A DNA stretch of 64,000 nucleotides from Tetrahymena elliotti 4EA. Its lineage: Eukaryota; Ciliophora; Oligohymenophorea; Hymenostomatida; Tetrahymenidae. Positions 48,661 through 60,894 of the stretch are shown here, in pieces (the stretch's first letter is position 1; each line of letters starts with the position of its first letter). Made by a program: the position numbers and the translations under genes. The notes beneath the pieces are model-generated. The model saw only the letters and a list, made by a program, of their open reading frames with translations, ran no database searches and was not told the origin of the DNA. Where the stretch lies: contig JH720352.1 in assembly GCA_000231825.2 (NCBI GenBank), forward strand, positions 10,161 to 74,160, in the 5' to 3' direction.

Positions 48661-49495
48661 TACCAATATGTCTAAATTATTTTAGAGATATATTTTAAAA
48701 AATGCTAAAATTTGAAATTACTCATTGTTTCTAAAATTATTTTTTGGCTGTTTTTCAGTAAACATGATTAATTAATAAAATCTCTACCCATTAATTAGTA
48801 AAAAAAATAAAAATATTCTTTTTTTCATTATTAAAACAAAACTCGAAAAATTCTAAGGAGTAATTAAAGTTATTTACCTTTTTGAAAACAAACATTTTTC
48901 TACAATTATGAGCAAATAAATAAACAAATTTTTTATAACTTAAAAACAGTTTTATCAAAATTATTTCTTTCATTTTTCAAAAATAAAACGATTATGAAAT
49001 ATTTTAATATCATTATATGTGTTTTATTGAAATATTAACTTATTCTCAAATGAGAAATTGCTTTAAGCCTTTTAGGAAATATTTTTAACCAAAAGAGAAA
49101 ATAATAGACAAATAATGATCCAAAATAAACTGAGTCTATTATAATATTAAAATAGAAAGATTTTAGAGATGAAATAGATATTGAATAAAATATTAATTAT
49201 TTTTTAACTAAATAATTTCGAATAAAGTCAATATACATTAACGTTCAAAAACAAAAAATATTGCATAATATTTTTCAAATCTAACTAATATTTAACTGTT
49301 GGTAGAAACTTCAAAAATAAATAAAATAAATTGTATCTGTGGTTTTAGTTAGCTTTTAATAAAATTTAACTCATTTTTAACAGAATTAATGGCCAATAAA
49401 TCTAGATTTTTATTTATGTCAGATATTTTAATAACTCATTTATCTATTATCATTTAATATATAGTTTATAATAAATCCTCTTTAATATATTTTTT
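48661..49495. other. intergenic, no gene seen
   Basis: About 830 AT-rich bases. A 60-codon standard-code frame at 48791-48973 is ordinary for this composition and is not supported. Confidence 0.5.
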
Positions 49496-50458
49496 TCAAG
49501 CTCTATATTACAAATAATCAATCCATATTGCTGCATGAATTAATAGAATTTTATCTTAAGGGTAACAATTAGGAGGAAAAGATACAGCAAAAAGGTCAGC
49601 ACTACTAAATAACTCAGTCATACATTCATTTAAAAGGTTTTTTATAACACCTCCTGTAGGCTATAAGTTTTGATCATATACAATATAATCTGTTCTCTCA
49701 CAACCACAACATTTAAAAGGCATGCAGACAACACTTTTCTAACAGCATTCTGACTATATCCTGAATCTTAAATTACCCTAAGGATCGTATAATTCAATTT
49801 CCATTTATGAGCAAGTATTTTCTCCGACTGGGCAGCAAATAGGTCCATAACCTGGGATTCTTAATGTTCCCATTAATTGATCGCTAGAATCAGATACATA
49901 GAGCTCTGGTCTATCACATGGACAAGAGCAGCAACTAACTGGGCAATGGCATTTTAAAGGAACCATAGATTTAGCTGATTGATAACTACCCAATCTAAAA
50001 GTGGCATTAAATGACCTACATTATCTCATTAACTATCTACCACAGTAGCTTGATGTCTCAGTAAATTGAGCTATAATAATAAAAATATATGTTAAGTTTC
50101 AATATTTTCAAATGATTAAATTTATTCTATTGTACAATCATTTATGCTTTTCAAAAATGAAAAAACAAAAATCGAAAACTTTTAAAACAAATAGATTTAA
50201 TGGAGCATGAGTTAAAGTTTTACCTAACAAAGGAGGAGGCTTAGGGTAACGATTAAATTAGTAATTAGCATTAGTAGGGTAAACAAAATATCTATTTTCT
50301 TAATTACAACATGGAACCAATTCCCACCAAGTGATATCTTAATCAATGATCACATGGTCTACGCCAGCCAAAGGAGCATATAAATCCACTCCTACTGCTT
50401 AAGCACCTTATGCAATACCATTAGCAAAATACTACTGTCCTTTTTAAACAAAATTCAT
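49496..50458 (-). CDS. phospholipid scramblase family protein, 269 aa, 1 intron
   Basis: ATG 50458 (MNFVQKGQQYFANGIAQGAQ) to TGA 49496-49498, with a 153-base intron at 50071-50223 (GTA...TAG); spliced length 810. The body follows the scramblase/Tubby-like pattern: strand-rich segments with a Cys cluster (KCHCPVSCCSCPC, residues 118-130), RPELYVSDSSDQLMGTLRIP, GPICCPVG, MEIELYDPQGNLRFRI, the second cluster CMPFKCCGC, then TGGVIKNL and a C-terminal hydrophobic segment near ILLIHAAIWIDYL that would be the single membrane helix. Family members promote Ca2+-dependent lipid movement between leaflets or act in signalling; the biochemical role here is inferred. The Cys clusters are candidate palmitoylation sites. 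Confidence 0.88.
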
Positions 50459-51669
50459 AATAAAATAAATATTCTTCCTAGATTTTATATTCTTATGTTT
50501 GACTAAAAAATCTTTCGATTTTTGTGGCTATTGGAAAAAAAAAACTATCTAATATTATTATTGCTGTTTGAAATAAATATTATTTGATTAAATTAACCTT
50601 GGCTTCTCTTTTAGTATTTTCTACTCATCTCGAATTTATTTGAAAGGCTGATTACTCAGCTTAGTTATTATTAATATTTTACTAAAAAAATAATCAAATG
50701 CTTGAATCAATTAATTAGACTTTATTTCCTAAAATACGTAATATTTCGCAAATCTAATTTTAATCTATGTAAATCTCTTTTTTTTACCGATAAACAACTT
50801 TTAAGTTTTCAAATTTTAAATTTAAAGCTAAAATATCTATCTCATTTCATATCGACTAAAATTCATCTAATTCACCATTTTGTATTTTTTTTGATAAGTT
50901 TGTTCACAAATAAAATGTTTGTTGAATAAATGCTAATAGATATAAAGAAAAATATATTTTTTTATTAATCTAGCTCTTATGGGAATAGAAACTTGATGAA
51001 TGATATATTTTGTGTAAGCGATTTGTGTAGGATGACTAAAATTTTAATGAATCAGAGTAAATTTATTTTTTATGTTTTTTTCTGATAAGCCTTAATAGAA
51101 ATTAATATTAATTTTATGAATTTTGATTCGTTTCATTAAAATAATAACTAAATCAAATAATCCATTTTAAAAGAATATAATTAATGTACACACAAAATGT
51201 AAAGTTGCTTTAAAAATAAGTTGCAATTATATCTTCTATAAAATAATCTCTTTTTAAAATTTAACAAAATTTATTAGAGATTGTTAAATTTTTTCCTGTT
51301 ATTTTATCCTACAATTCATGTACTGTTAAAATTAAGAAAAAAACATTTAAAATTCTATCTATCTAAAAGTATATTAATCAATTTCTGCAAATTTACTAAC
51401 AAAGATAAATAATAATCTTTTTTAAGAATATTTAGAATTGGCTAATTCTATTATCAATTTACCAGCTAATTCTATTATCAATTTACCAGCTAATTCTATT
51501 ATCAATTTACCAGCTAATTCTATTATCAATTTACCAGCTAATTCTATTATCAATTTGCCAGCTAATTCTATTATCAATATACCATAGGAATTTGTTTATT
51601 TAATTCACTTATTTTTGTAATAATGAATAAGAAAAACTATTAAGAAAACTGAATCTGCACTTAATAGAA
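50459..51669. other. intergenic with a 24-bp tandem repeat
   Basis: About 1.2 kb, AT-rich. Contains the minisatellite at 51441-51584; no gene otherwise. Confidence 0.6.
51441..51584. repeat. minisatellite, 24-bp unit x 6
   Basis: Six exact-length tandem copies of a 24-base unit beginning gctaattctattatcaatt, at 51441, 51465, 51489, 51513, 51537 and 51561. The first four are identical; the fifth has one change (ttgcca) and the sixth ends atacca. The array is young enough to vary in copy number. Confidence 0.97.
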
Positions 51670-51957
51670 TCAACAATTCTAGAGCTAATTTATCATATCT
51701 ATACATCGTTTCTTCGTTAAATAGTTGTTTAACAATAAAGATATTATTAAACTAAAAATAAATTTTAATGCTATTAATAATCGAGATCCGTATTATTTTA
51801 GCTTAATAATAATATGGAAACTTATTATAACAAAAAAAGTAAGAAGTTTTATTCCTGATAAAATATCTCCTTCTATTTCTCTAAATTTCACCATATAATC
51901 ACCAAATTCAGTTTTTTCTTCAAAAGCACTAATTAATATATTTGATACTTCCATCAT
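51670..51957 (-). CDS. possible small membrane protein, 95 aa
   Basis: Frame from ATG 51957 (MMEVSNILISAFEEKTEFGD) to TGA 51670-51672. The N-terminal half is acidic and soluble-looking (EKTEFGDYMVKFREIEGDIL). It is followed by two hydrophobic stretches (LLTFFVIISFHIII and LLIALKFIFSLIISLLL) and a basic C-terminus. The residue pattern looks like a real protein rather than random AT-rich translation, but there is no paralogue or domain to confirm it. It could also be the last exon of a longer gene whose 5' part I did not find. Confidence 0.4.
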
Positions 51958-52857
51958 TGAAAAATATAAGATAGGATACACTTAAAAAAAAAGATTGAAG
52001 TGATTGATATTCAAAAATCCTAATTTTCTACTTTCTCTTAAAGATTATGAAAACATTAAATGATGTCATAATCTCCATATCATTTTAATCTTTAAATTAG
52101 ATACAACAATTAATAATTAAAATAAAATTAAATTGTATAGTCTTCATTATTTTTAATAATTTCAATTTTAATGTTTGAAATAAATATGTAAGTATGTATG
52201 AATCACATTTTGCTTATTTTGATTTTAATTATTTCAAGTAAAAATATATTTATTTTTTGAAAAATTATTTTTATAAAAAGAAATTGAAAAATTAATTAAA
52301 TAAAGAGTTTGTGTGTGTACAGAAGAATTTTTAATTTAAAATTTATTTTCATAAGTTTATCAAAAATTTTTAAACAAACTAACTAACTATCAAAATTAGA
52401 TGCTCTTTTGCTAATTTAATTTATCTTGATTATTTTTAATAATTTCAATTCTGATGTTTGTTAAATAAAATACTTCTATATTTACTGAATCATACATATT
52501 TTGCTTATTTTAATTATTTATGTCAATCAATAATAGATTTATTTTTGCAAAATTATTTTTTTAATGAATGAAATCTAAAAATAGGTTAATTAATTTGTTT
52601 ACAGAAGAATGATTGTTTAATTCAAAATATGTATTTGATAAGATTTATCAAACATTTTTAAACGAACTCACTATCAAAATTAGATGCTCTTTTACTAATT
52701 CGATTATTTTTTCAAGAAGATTTTTGCTTGTTAATTATTTGTTTATTTAATTAATTGGAATTAAAAGTAAAGAAATATTTACACATTAAAAAATTGAATT
52801 AATTGCTTTGTAATTACTTTACTAAACTAGGTTAATTTTTTTAAAACGTTTCTAAAA
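51958..52857. other. intergenic with duplicated block
   Basis: About 900 bases upstream of the transporter gene. Mostly occupied by the direct repeat at 52143-52715. Confidence 0.55.
52143..52715. repeat. direct duplication of about 285 bases
   Basis: The blocks 52143-52428 and 52429-52715 share order and sequence: attatttttaataatttcaa, then ttttgcttatttt, then acagaagaat, and finally atcaaaattagatgctcttt, which occurs at about 52391 and 52674. The end of the block is most conserved. An old tandem duplication just upstream of the transporter. Confidence 0.75.
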
Positions 52858-54496
52858 ATGATGGAAAAATCTCCTGAAACATTTTAAGAAGATGTGCAGC
52901 AAGCTCGTAAAAGTTCAGACACTACACTAAACTCTATTAATTAAGAACTTAATAAAAATGAAAATAATTTTTAGAATGTTGATTTCAAAAATGTGTAAAA
53001 TCAATAACTTTAAAAATATTCATCAAAAACAGAAGCTACAATTAACTTATTCAAGGTATTTTACGATTAAACTCATATATCGATTTAGGATTAAGCGAGA
53101 TTTATAAATAAAGGGGTATATAGGATCAGGAATTTTAGCTCTTCCTTATGCTTTTTAGAAATCAGGCTATTTGCTTGCCACTATAATATTTTTAATGATA
53201 GCAATAATTGTTTATAGAACTATGGATTTACTCTTTCAAGTAGCTGAAAAATATGGAAAAAAAGGAATGACTTATGAACAATTAGCTTAACTATTTTTTG
53301 GAAGAAAAGGTATGCTTTGTGTGAAATTCTTCATTATTATCTTTTAATTTGGATGCTGCATAAGCTATATAATATTCTTTCTAAAATTCTTTGAACATGT
53401 ATTTGAAGATGAAAACCAAACAAACTAATTTCATGAGTTTCTGTAAAAATCTTCCTTTTTTAATTTAATTTAAATAGAATTCAAATTTTATAATTTAAAA
53501 TTATTTTATTTCATTCAAAAGGAACTCTGAAAAAAATATTTAGAGAAATTTTATTATAATAATAACTTTTAACTAAATCCAATCGAAATCAACAAATTTA
53601 ATAGGATATAAAAAAACGTATTCATTTTGAGTGATAAATTTATTTTTTATAAAATTAGATATCTTTGTATAGCTTTAGCTATAATTTTACCAATGAACTT
53701 GATCAATAATATAAGTTTATTTACTAAAATATCTTTTGTAGCTAATTTCTTCATTATTAGTACCCTGCTTGCTATAATAGGGTATAATATTTATTTGTTG
53801 ACTGACTCAAATACTCATTAATAAAATGTTAAAAATGAGAGAAATCTTTTTGATTTTTCAAATTTACCTTTAATGATTGGGGTTAGTATTTACTCTTTCG
53901 AAAGCATTGGAATTATTTTCTCTATTAAAAACACCGTAGAAGATGATAAAGTTTTTAAATCTATTTTTAAATTTACTTCAATATTAATCACTCTACTTTA
54001 TGTTGGGTTTTCAATCCTAGGAGCTATGGCATAAGGTGACTCTTTAAATGAAATCATATTATTTTCTTTACCTAAAAGAGGTGATGTTGCTTATTTTCAA
54101 ATAACATATGCTTTAGCACTAGTTATGAGTTACCCTTTACAACTATTACCAAGTCTATAAATTATAGAATCCTCTAGAACTATTAAAAAAATGCTAAAAC
54201 CACTAGAAAATAATTTTAAAATTAGAAGATTTATTTTTAGAACTCTAGTAACTATTATTATCTCTGGCTTTGCTTTTCTCATTCCTAGATTTGCTATTTT
54301 TTTAAATTTGATAGGAGCTTTTGCAGGGACAGCTTTGTAATTTGTTTTTCCAGTAATCATGTATAACTTCGTATTTTAATACGAAATATCAAAGAAGCAA
54401 AAAATTTTAAATTACTTTTATCTAGTTATTGGAATATTAGGTGGTTTAACTTCTACTATCTTTTCTATTATTGATTTATGTAAAGATGATAGTTGA
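52858..54496 (+). CDS. amino-acid transporter (AAAP / SLC36-38 type), 454 aa, 2 introns
   Basis: ATG 52858 (a second ATG follows at once) to TGA 54494-54496, introns 53056-53113 (AAG) and 53443-53658 (TAG). A polar, Gln-rich N-terminus of about 62 residues leads to NLFKGYIGSGILALPYAFQK, the diagnostic first-helix motif of eukaryotic AAAP transporters (GxGILALPYAF). About ten hydrophobic segments follow, including RTMDLLFQVAEKYG, PMNLINNISLFTKISFVANF, LMIGVSIYSFESIG and ALVMSYPLQLLPSLQIIE. These fit the 11-TM fold that carries amino acids with H+ or Na+ at the plasma membrane or lysosome. Substrate cannot be read from the sequence. The second intron is long for this genome (216 bases) and might hide a short exon in the loop after helix 3. 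Confidence 0.9.
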
Positions 54497-56926
54497 TTAA
54501 ATAGAAAGCAAAAAATTATAAATAATTTATATTTTTATATTCACTTAATAAGAAGCTTTAATTTTTTAAAATTGATTTAATTATTTTATAAAATTAAAAT
54601 TTGTACAACATACTATTCAATCTGATTTAGTTTTTTCACCTTCATCTACTTTGATGTTTTCATTTTAGTTTGAATTTTTTTGCAATAGTCTTTGTTTTGT
54701 ATTTTTTATAAAACTGTTTTAATATTTTTGAAAATGAAATATTTAAGAAAAAAACATCTTATGGTAATCCGTTTTATCCTTTGAATTTATTTTTATAACA
54801 CTTTTTCATACTCAATGAATTGTTCTTTTTTTTTAAATTTTGATATAAAAAATGTAAACACGAACACATTAATATCAATTTCTACACCATAAAATTAGAA
54901 GAGTTACTTTGTTTTACTCATTTTTATTTCAGTTTAAATAGCAATCAAAGAAAATAACAAAGATCATGAGACATTTTCTTTCAATTTGGGGTTACTTAAT
55001 TTAAAAACAAACTATGCTTGTTATGACTCAAATAATAAAATAATTTAGAAAGCTCTTTTTTAATTTAGAGGATCAAAATTTTTGGGATAAATATTTGATA
55101 ATTGAAATTTTTAAGTCTTTCATAAAAAGGTATTTTTAAAAAATGTATTTCATTTTCTACTATCTTTGAGTCTGATATTATTTTTATATTTTAAAAATAA
55201 ATTTAGCTATTTTTGTTATGAAAATTTGGTATAAAATAGTTAAAAAAATGTTATGGAGTTGTTGATATGTTGTTAATAAATTAACTTACAACTTTAAAAT
55301 TTTTAAATTAATCATGAGAAAACTTCTAAAAGAATTGGTGACTCAAAAGAAATTTGAGGTGAATAAAACTAAAATATAAATTAAAGGAATTATGTTACAA
55401 ACATAAACAAACAAATAAATAATAAATTTAGAGTAAACAAAAGATCATTACAAGATAATTTTTAGGAAAACTAATTATTATTTACAAAATGAATTTAAAT
55501 ATTAATTTTATCTTTAACACTTATTGTTAAACAGGCTTAATATTTTTTTTAAATCACACAGAAATCTTAGAAATTATCAACTGATTTCTTAGAGAAAAAA
55601 ATAAGCTTATTTTATTATCTCTTCTAGCTCACTCTTACTATGAGTTTCTTTTTTATTCTTGAGTATTTTATGAAAATTGAAAAATGAGAAAATTAATTTT
55701 TTATTACCTGTAAGTTTTCTAACTGAGTAATTAAATATGCAGAGGCCCTATGTAAATGTAAAAGGAATTAACAACTATAAAGTTGGTTTATTTTACTCAA
55801 TTAAAAAGAATATTAATTTGTTTTAGTCATTTTAAAGCCAGAATTTAATTTGGAACAATAACATATTTCTTCTAGAAAATTATTAATTTGTTAAAAGCAC
55901 TATTAGCTTAACTTACAATAATTAAAATCACTGAAATTATATGTTTCTTTTATCTTTTTAGCGTTTACATATTTTCTTTTGATGTGAAAGAATTTGATTA
56001 AAAAAATTAACAAAGAAATTTCTGATATATAGTTCATCAAAAACCTTTTAAAAATATTTAACTTGCATTCAATTACATTAAAAATAGTATTTTTTGAAAA
56101 AACATATCAAACCAACTTAATATTTTTTAATTTGCATGCTTAAAAATCAATTCAAATAATCTTAACATATTTTATTGTAAGATAAATTACCATGAGGAAA
56201 TACATAACTAAAATTAAGCTTTGTACTATTGTTCAGTTTAATTATTTTCAAAAGAAAAAACTCATAGAATTTTATGAATAGAGAGAATGAAAATAAATTA
56301 TCATTGATTCCTCTACTTAGATATTTTAGTTACAATACATGCAAAAATTTTTAACACTTAAGCTTTAGCTGCACATTTTATAGATTATCCTGAGATAGTT
56401 ACAGAGTGATTTAAAAATTTTATTTATTTTAATGAAATTATGATTTTTACTTACATTAAAAAAATTGATTATCAAATTTTTTTAATTCACCAAAAAGTTG
56501 CAAGAATTTTGTATTTTTGTTCACTACTGAGAGAAGAGAATAAAATTTGTTTTTTTTTGAGATATCATAATAAAAATTTTACAAAATAATCAATATTTAA
56601 TCCCTTTGGGTTTTTAAATAAAACTTGACACAATTTTTTATTCAAATTAACTGAATTAAGTTTAGAAATAAAAGCTATCAACTCCACACATAATACTGCT
56701 GGATAAATTCCAAAAAAATAAAAAAATTATTTGTTTGAAAGAAAAAATGCTTACAAATTTAAGATCTTCTTTATTCTTTTGGATGATAAGCTTTTTGTAA
56801 ATAAAAATTTTAGCATCTATCTACTATTATAAATAAAAAATTAATGAATTAATTTTGGCATAAATTAGAAAAAAAGTACAAAATTTAATTACAAAAATAT
56901 AACAAATAACATAAATTATAAGATAA
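54497..56926. other. large intergenic region, nothing recognised
   Basis: 2.4 kb of very AT-rich sequence. No tRNA, array, or frame with coding character was seen. It includes the promoter of the gene at 56927. Confidence 0.55.
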
Positions 56927-59357
56927 ATGTTTAGAAGAATTGACATTTTTGGAAGTGATATTAAATTGAGATTTGGGCGCAAGTAATTTTTTCAAACCGA
57001 TTTCGGTTCTATTGTTACTATACTTATTTCAGGATTCATTACTTTCCGTTTGATTTTCATAGTACATGATGTTTTTTTAAGGTTGAATCCCTAAGTAATT
57101 TACAATGAAAGATAAGTGGATGATCCTGCTCCTTTTAATGCTACAAGTTATTCGTTTCCATTTGCATTTGGAATGGAAGATCCTACATTTTAAAACTATT
57201 ACATTGATGAAAGCATCTATACTATAAATGCAACTTTAAGATAGAAATTTTTAGTTTATAATGAAACAACTCAAACTAAGCAATCTGTCTGGAAAACAAC
57301 AATTTTAAAACTTTAAAAATGCACTTTGGATAACTTTAAGAATCCAAACAATCAGCATTACTACGAATAAACTAATTATACAAACATGTACTGCCTTCCT
57401 CCAGACTTCAATTTTGTTATACAAGGAGATTTTCCCTCCCTTGTTTATTCCTATTTGTAACTAAATATATAATAATGCTCTACTAATTGTTCTTCATCAG
57501 ATTAGATAAATAAATTTTTAAATAAGGCCACTTTTGGTATGTAGCTCTCTGATTCTTATGTTGATCCATCTGTAAAAGATAATCCTTTTAAAATTTATTC
57601 TAGAGATATGTTTTGGGGTGCTAGTCTTCAATTACCAAGAGATGTTTATATTTACCTGCGAAACAATTATGTCTACAGCGATTATGGCTGGTTTTTTTCA
57701 GATGAACATTCACAGCATTTTCCTTCATACAGTTCATAAGAAGTTATGGTAAATATTTTATTTTGAAAATTAATAAAATTGTTTTACATTTGATATTAAT
57801 TGGGATGTTTTATTTATTTATTAGGATTACCCAGCAAATTCATAGAAGTTTATTATGAGAATAATGATAAGGTTTGAAAAATAGAAAGAAGGTGTTTACA
57901 AAAGAACATATAAAAACTTTAATAGTATAATTTCTGAGATAGGTGGTTTTACTTAAAGTCTTTTAGCTATTGGCTATTTGCTTTGCAAAAGGTTTTCTAA
58001 TTTAAAGTTAAATTTAGAGCTAATAAATTAATCATTTAATTATGATGATGAGAGCGTAGTAACAAATTAAATTGAGAAATTAGATTCATCAATCTAATAA
58101 TAGAACCGCTCTCCTGAACAGAAAAATTAATTAACAAATAATAATTAAGAAAAGAATGAAAGATTTACAAATGAAGATAAATAAAAAATTCTAAGGAAAA
58201 GAAACTTTTTAAATGATGGTAATAGAACAACAATCCACAAAGAGTAAGACAACTATCGGTTATCTTTTTCTCCAATTAGAATGAGTAATTATTTAACTGG
58301 TTCGTAGTAAATTTAGTCTGCAAATCCTTTTGAATAGAAAACAAAGAATAATAGGTTTTAATAGAATTACCTTAGCAAGATACATAGAGATAAATCAAAA
58401 ACGAATAACTCTAATTTAAATAACTAACCTGAAGAATAAAGCTATTTTAGTGAGGATAGTAAATTTAACATAACTAAATCACCAAATAATAAATCCAAAA
58501 AAAATGAGACAGAATTTAAGTAAATGATAGAAAAAAAAACAAAGAAAATGAATGTGAGCACATGGGATTATTTTAAAACTCTTATTTTTCCTTCTTAATT
58601 TAATAGAAAGAAAAAAGAAGTAATTAAATACAGTGTCGATAAGTTATATCATAATCTAGATATATTTAACATCTTAAAAAAATTAGTAGATATAGAAAAA
58701 TTAAAGAGATTACTTTTGGATTAAGACTAGTTAAGATTATTTGATTGCTTACCTAAACCAACAATCTAACCAGATTTAGTTTTGAAAATGAAATCATCTT
58801 AAGTTTGGGACCAAAAGAACAAAGAAGTTGATTATATGTATTAAGATGAAAGATCTGAAATGTAGAAAATTACTGACGCATTTTAATCCTATTTAAATAT
58901 CACCAAAAAATCAACTTAAGGATGTTTAGACAAAAAGTTGATAAATCTGCTTGATCGAAATTTATTGTCAATCTTTGAGAAAGAAGCAGAAGAAAAATAA
59001 ACTATACAACTCTCTCGATAGAATAGTGAGCTTTCTAAATGTAATGTGTATGAATAATTTTTGTATCAGAATAATGATAAATAAAATTAAAAATAAGAAT
59101 TTAAAATAAAATCTGACTCAGTTATTGATGGCAATAGCTGCAACCAATCAGTCACAAGCAGTATTTAAGATGAATTTATGAAAGTAGAATTTTAAAGTAA
59201 ATTGAATTCCCCAATAGATGTTAAAAATAAAAGTTTTAATCTAGTTAGCTTGAAAGATGATACCTAATCAATAACTACAAATGCTCAAATAAAACTAGAT
59301 AAACAAAATAAACCAAATTAATTTTCATGTAATGCTAATTAATTAGAAAAAATATGA
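56927..59357 (+). CDS. two-TM ciliate membrane protein, 784 aa (paralogue of 13708-16276)
   Basis: ATG 56927 (MFRRIDIFGSDIKLRFGRKQ) to TGA 59355-59357; one intron, 57749-57824 (GTA...TAG), after codon 274, exactly as in the paralogue on the other strand at 13.7 kb. TM1 spans about residues 27-48 (FGSIVTILISGFITF). A 230-residue loop has conserved YNERQVDDPAPF, FAFGMEDP, YYIDESIYT, LSDSYVDP and NPFKIYSRD. TM2 lies at about 309-328 (EIGGFTQSLLAIGYLL). The Gln-rich tail contains YSVDKLYHNLDIFNILKK and LFDCLPKPTI, again shared. Several NxS/T sites (NAT, NYT, NCS) lie in the loop, consistent with an extracellular or lumenal position. The molecular function is unknown. Confidence 0.85.
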
Positions 59358-60894
59358 GCAATTTTTATCAAAGTATAGCAATTATTATTTTTATCATTTG
59401 TTACTTTCTTTATTATCTTATTTATTATCGATTAATTAAAAATATGTTCTTAATACTTTAATACATACATACATACACATTGCTTCTTTTTTACTCTTTT
59501 CTGAGATTTTTAATTATTTCTTCTGCAAAAAAGGTTATGTTGGTTGATCAGAGAGTAAAAAGATGTAGTTTTCTTTTTATAAATAATATAGCAATAATAT
59601 TAAATTAAAATAATTTTGATAATCTTACAAAATACTTGAATATTTATTTTAAAAATTAACAAAAATCCAAAGAGAAAACAATAAGTTAATCAATTTTATT
59701 TTCTTTTTTTAAATTACGAGTGAATCAAATATTCAAAAGATTTATGAAAATTAATTTTATACTCAAAAGAAAGAATTTTACACTAAAAACTTACACTCCT
59801 TAATTATGAAAAGTCTTGAGTAAAACATACCCGAAATAAAAGTAAATATTTTTTAATTTCAAACCCCATACATCATCTATTCAATATTTTCTTCTAAATT
59901 TGTTTCTAACAAATATTTAACAAGAATAAGATAAATTATATTCTTCATAAAAAATATTACTAGAAATTAATGTAAAAACGAGTATTTAAATTATAAAAGT
60001 GTTTAACATTCTTTTTTAAAATCTTCAAAAATAAAAAATTTACCTATAAAAATTATGATGATTGTATATTGTAAATGATTGAACTGAGTTGTATCTCCAG
60101 CTTTAACAATGAGTTAAACTAAAAAATATTTTAATTATGTTAATGTTTGGGTATCAATAAGTCATTATTCAAAAGCATTTTCTCAATTAACATGATCTAA
60201 GAATGCAAAAAAACAAAAATAATTGAAATACATTTTTCTCATCTTAGCAAATGAATGCAATTAATAAGTATTTATAAGTTTTAATGTACTTGATGATACT
60301 TCAGAATTCTTAATTTCGAGGAGATAAGAATCTAAAAATAAAATTTATCTATTTTAATAGCAAAGTTAAAATCTTATGGTGTCAATCTATATAGAAATGT
60401 TTTTGATTTGCATAGTATTTTTATCAAAGAAATATTGTGTAATGTAAATACCATTAGATTTTTAAAATTTAAATATTGTGAGACTGTCTATTTTTATATT
60501 ACAAAATATTATTATAATTAAATATCTATTTTCCTTCTCATCTTAATGTAGGTAATAAACAAAAATTCTAAAGAGTTTACTTCATTTTTAAATATTTTTA
60601 ACCAGTTTTCATAAAACATAAGCAATTTCTCTTGCCAAACAATCTTTAATAGTTAATTATAATGTATATAACCATCAATTATAACTCATTTAGTTGAATA
60701 ATCTATATTTATTGCTTTATATATGGTACTACTATACTTTAAGAAAAAAAATATGTGGATTTAAAAAGATATTTATTTTTGTTAATTAAATTAGAAGAAA
60801 GGTATTTGCTTGAATTCGAAAGATAAATACTTAATATAAAATAGTAAACTTTTTAATATTATTTATCAATTAATAATAAGAGAGAGATAAGAGA
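59358..60894. other. intergenic, no gene seen
   Basis: 1.5 kb, AT-rich. Has a short tacatacatacatacac microsatellite near 59463-59478. Nothing else recognised. Confidence 0.55.

Noticed and set aside
49805..49993. 62-codon frame as a separate gene
   Set aside because: It is part of scramblase exon 2; the apparent end is a TAA glutamine codon.
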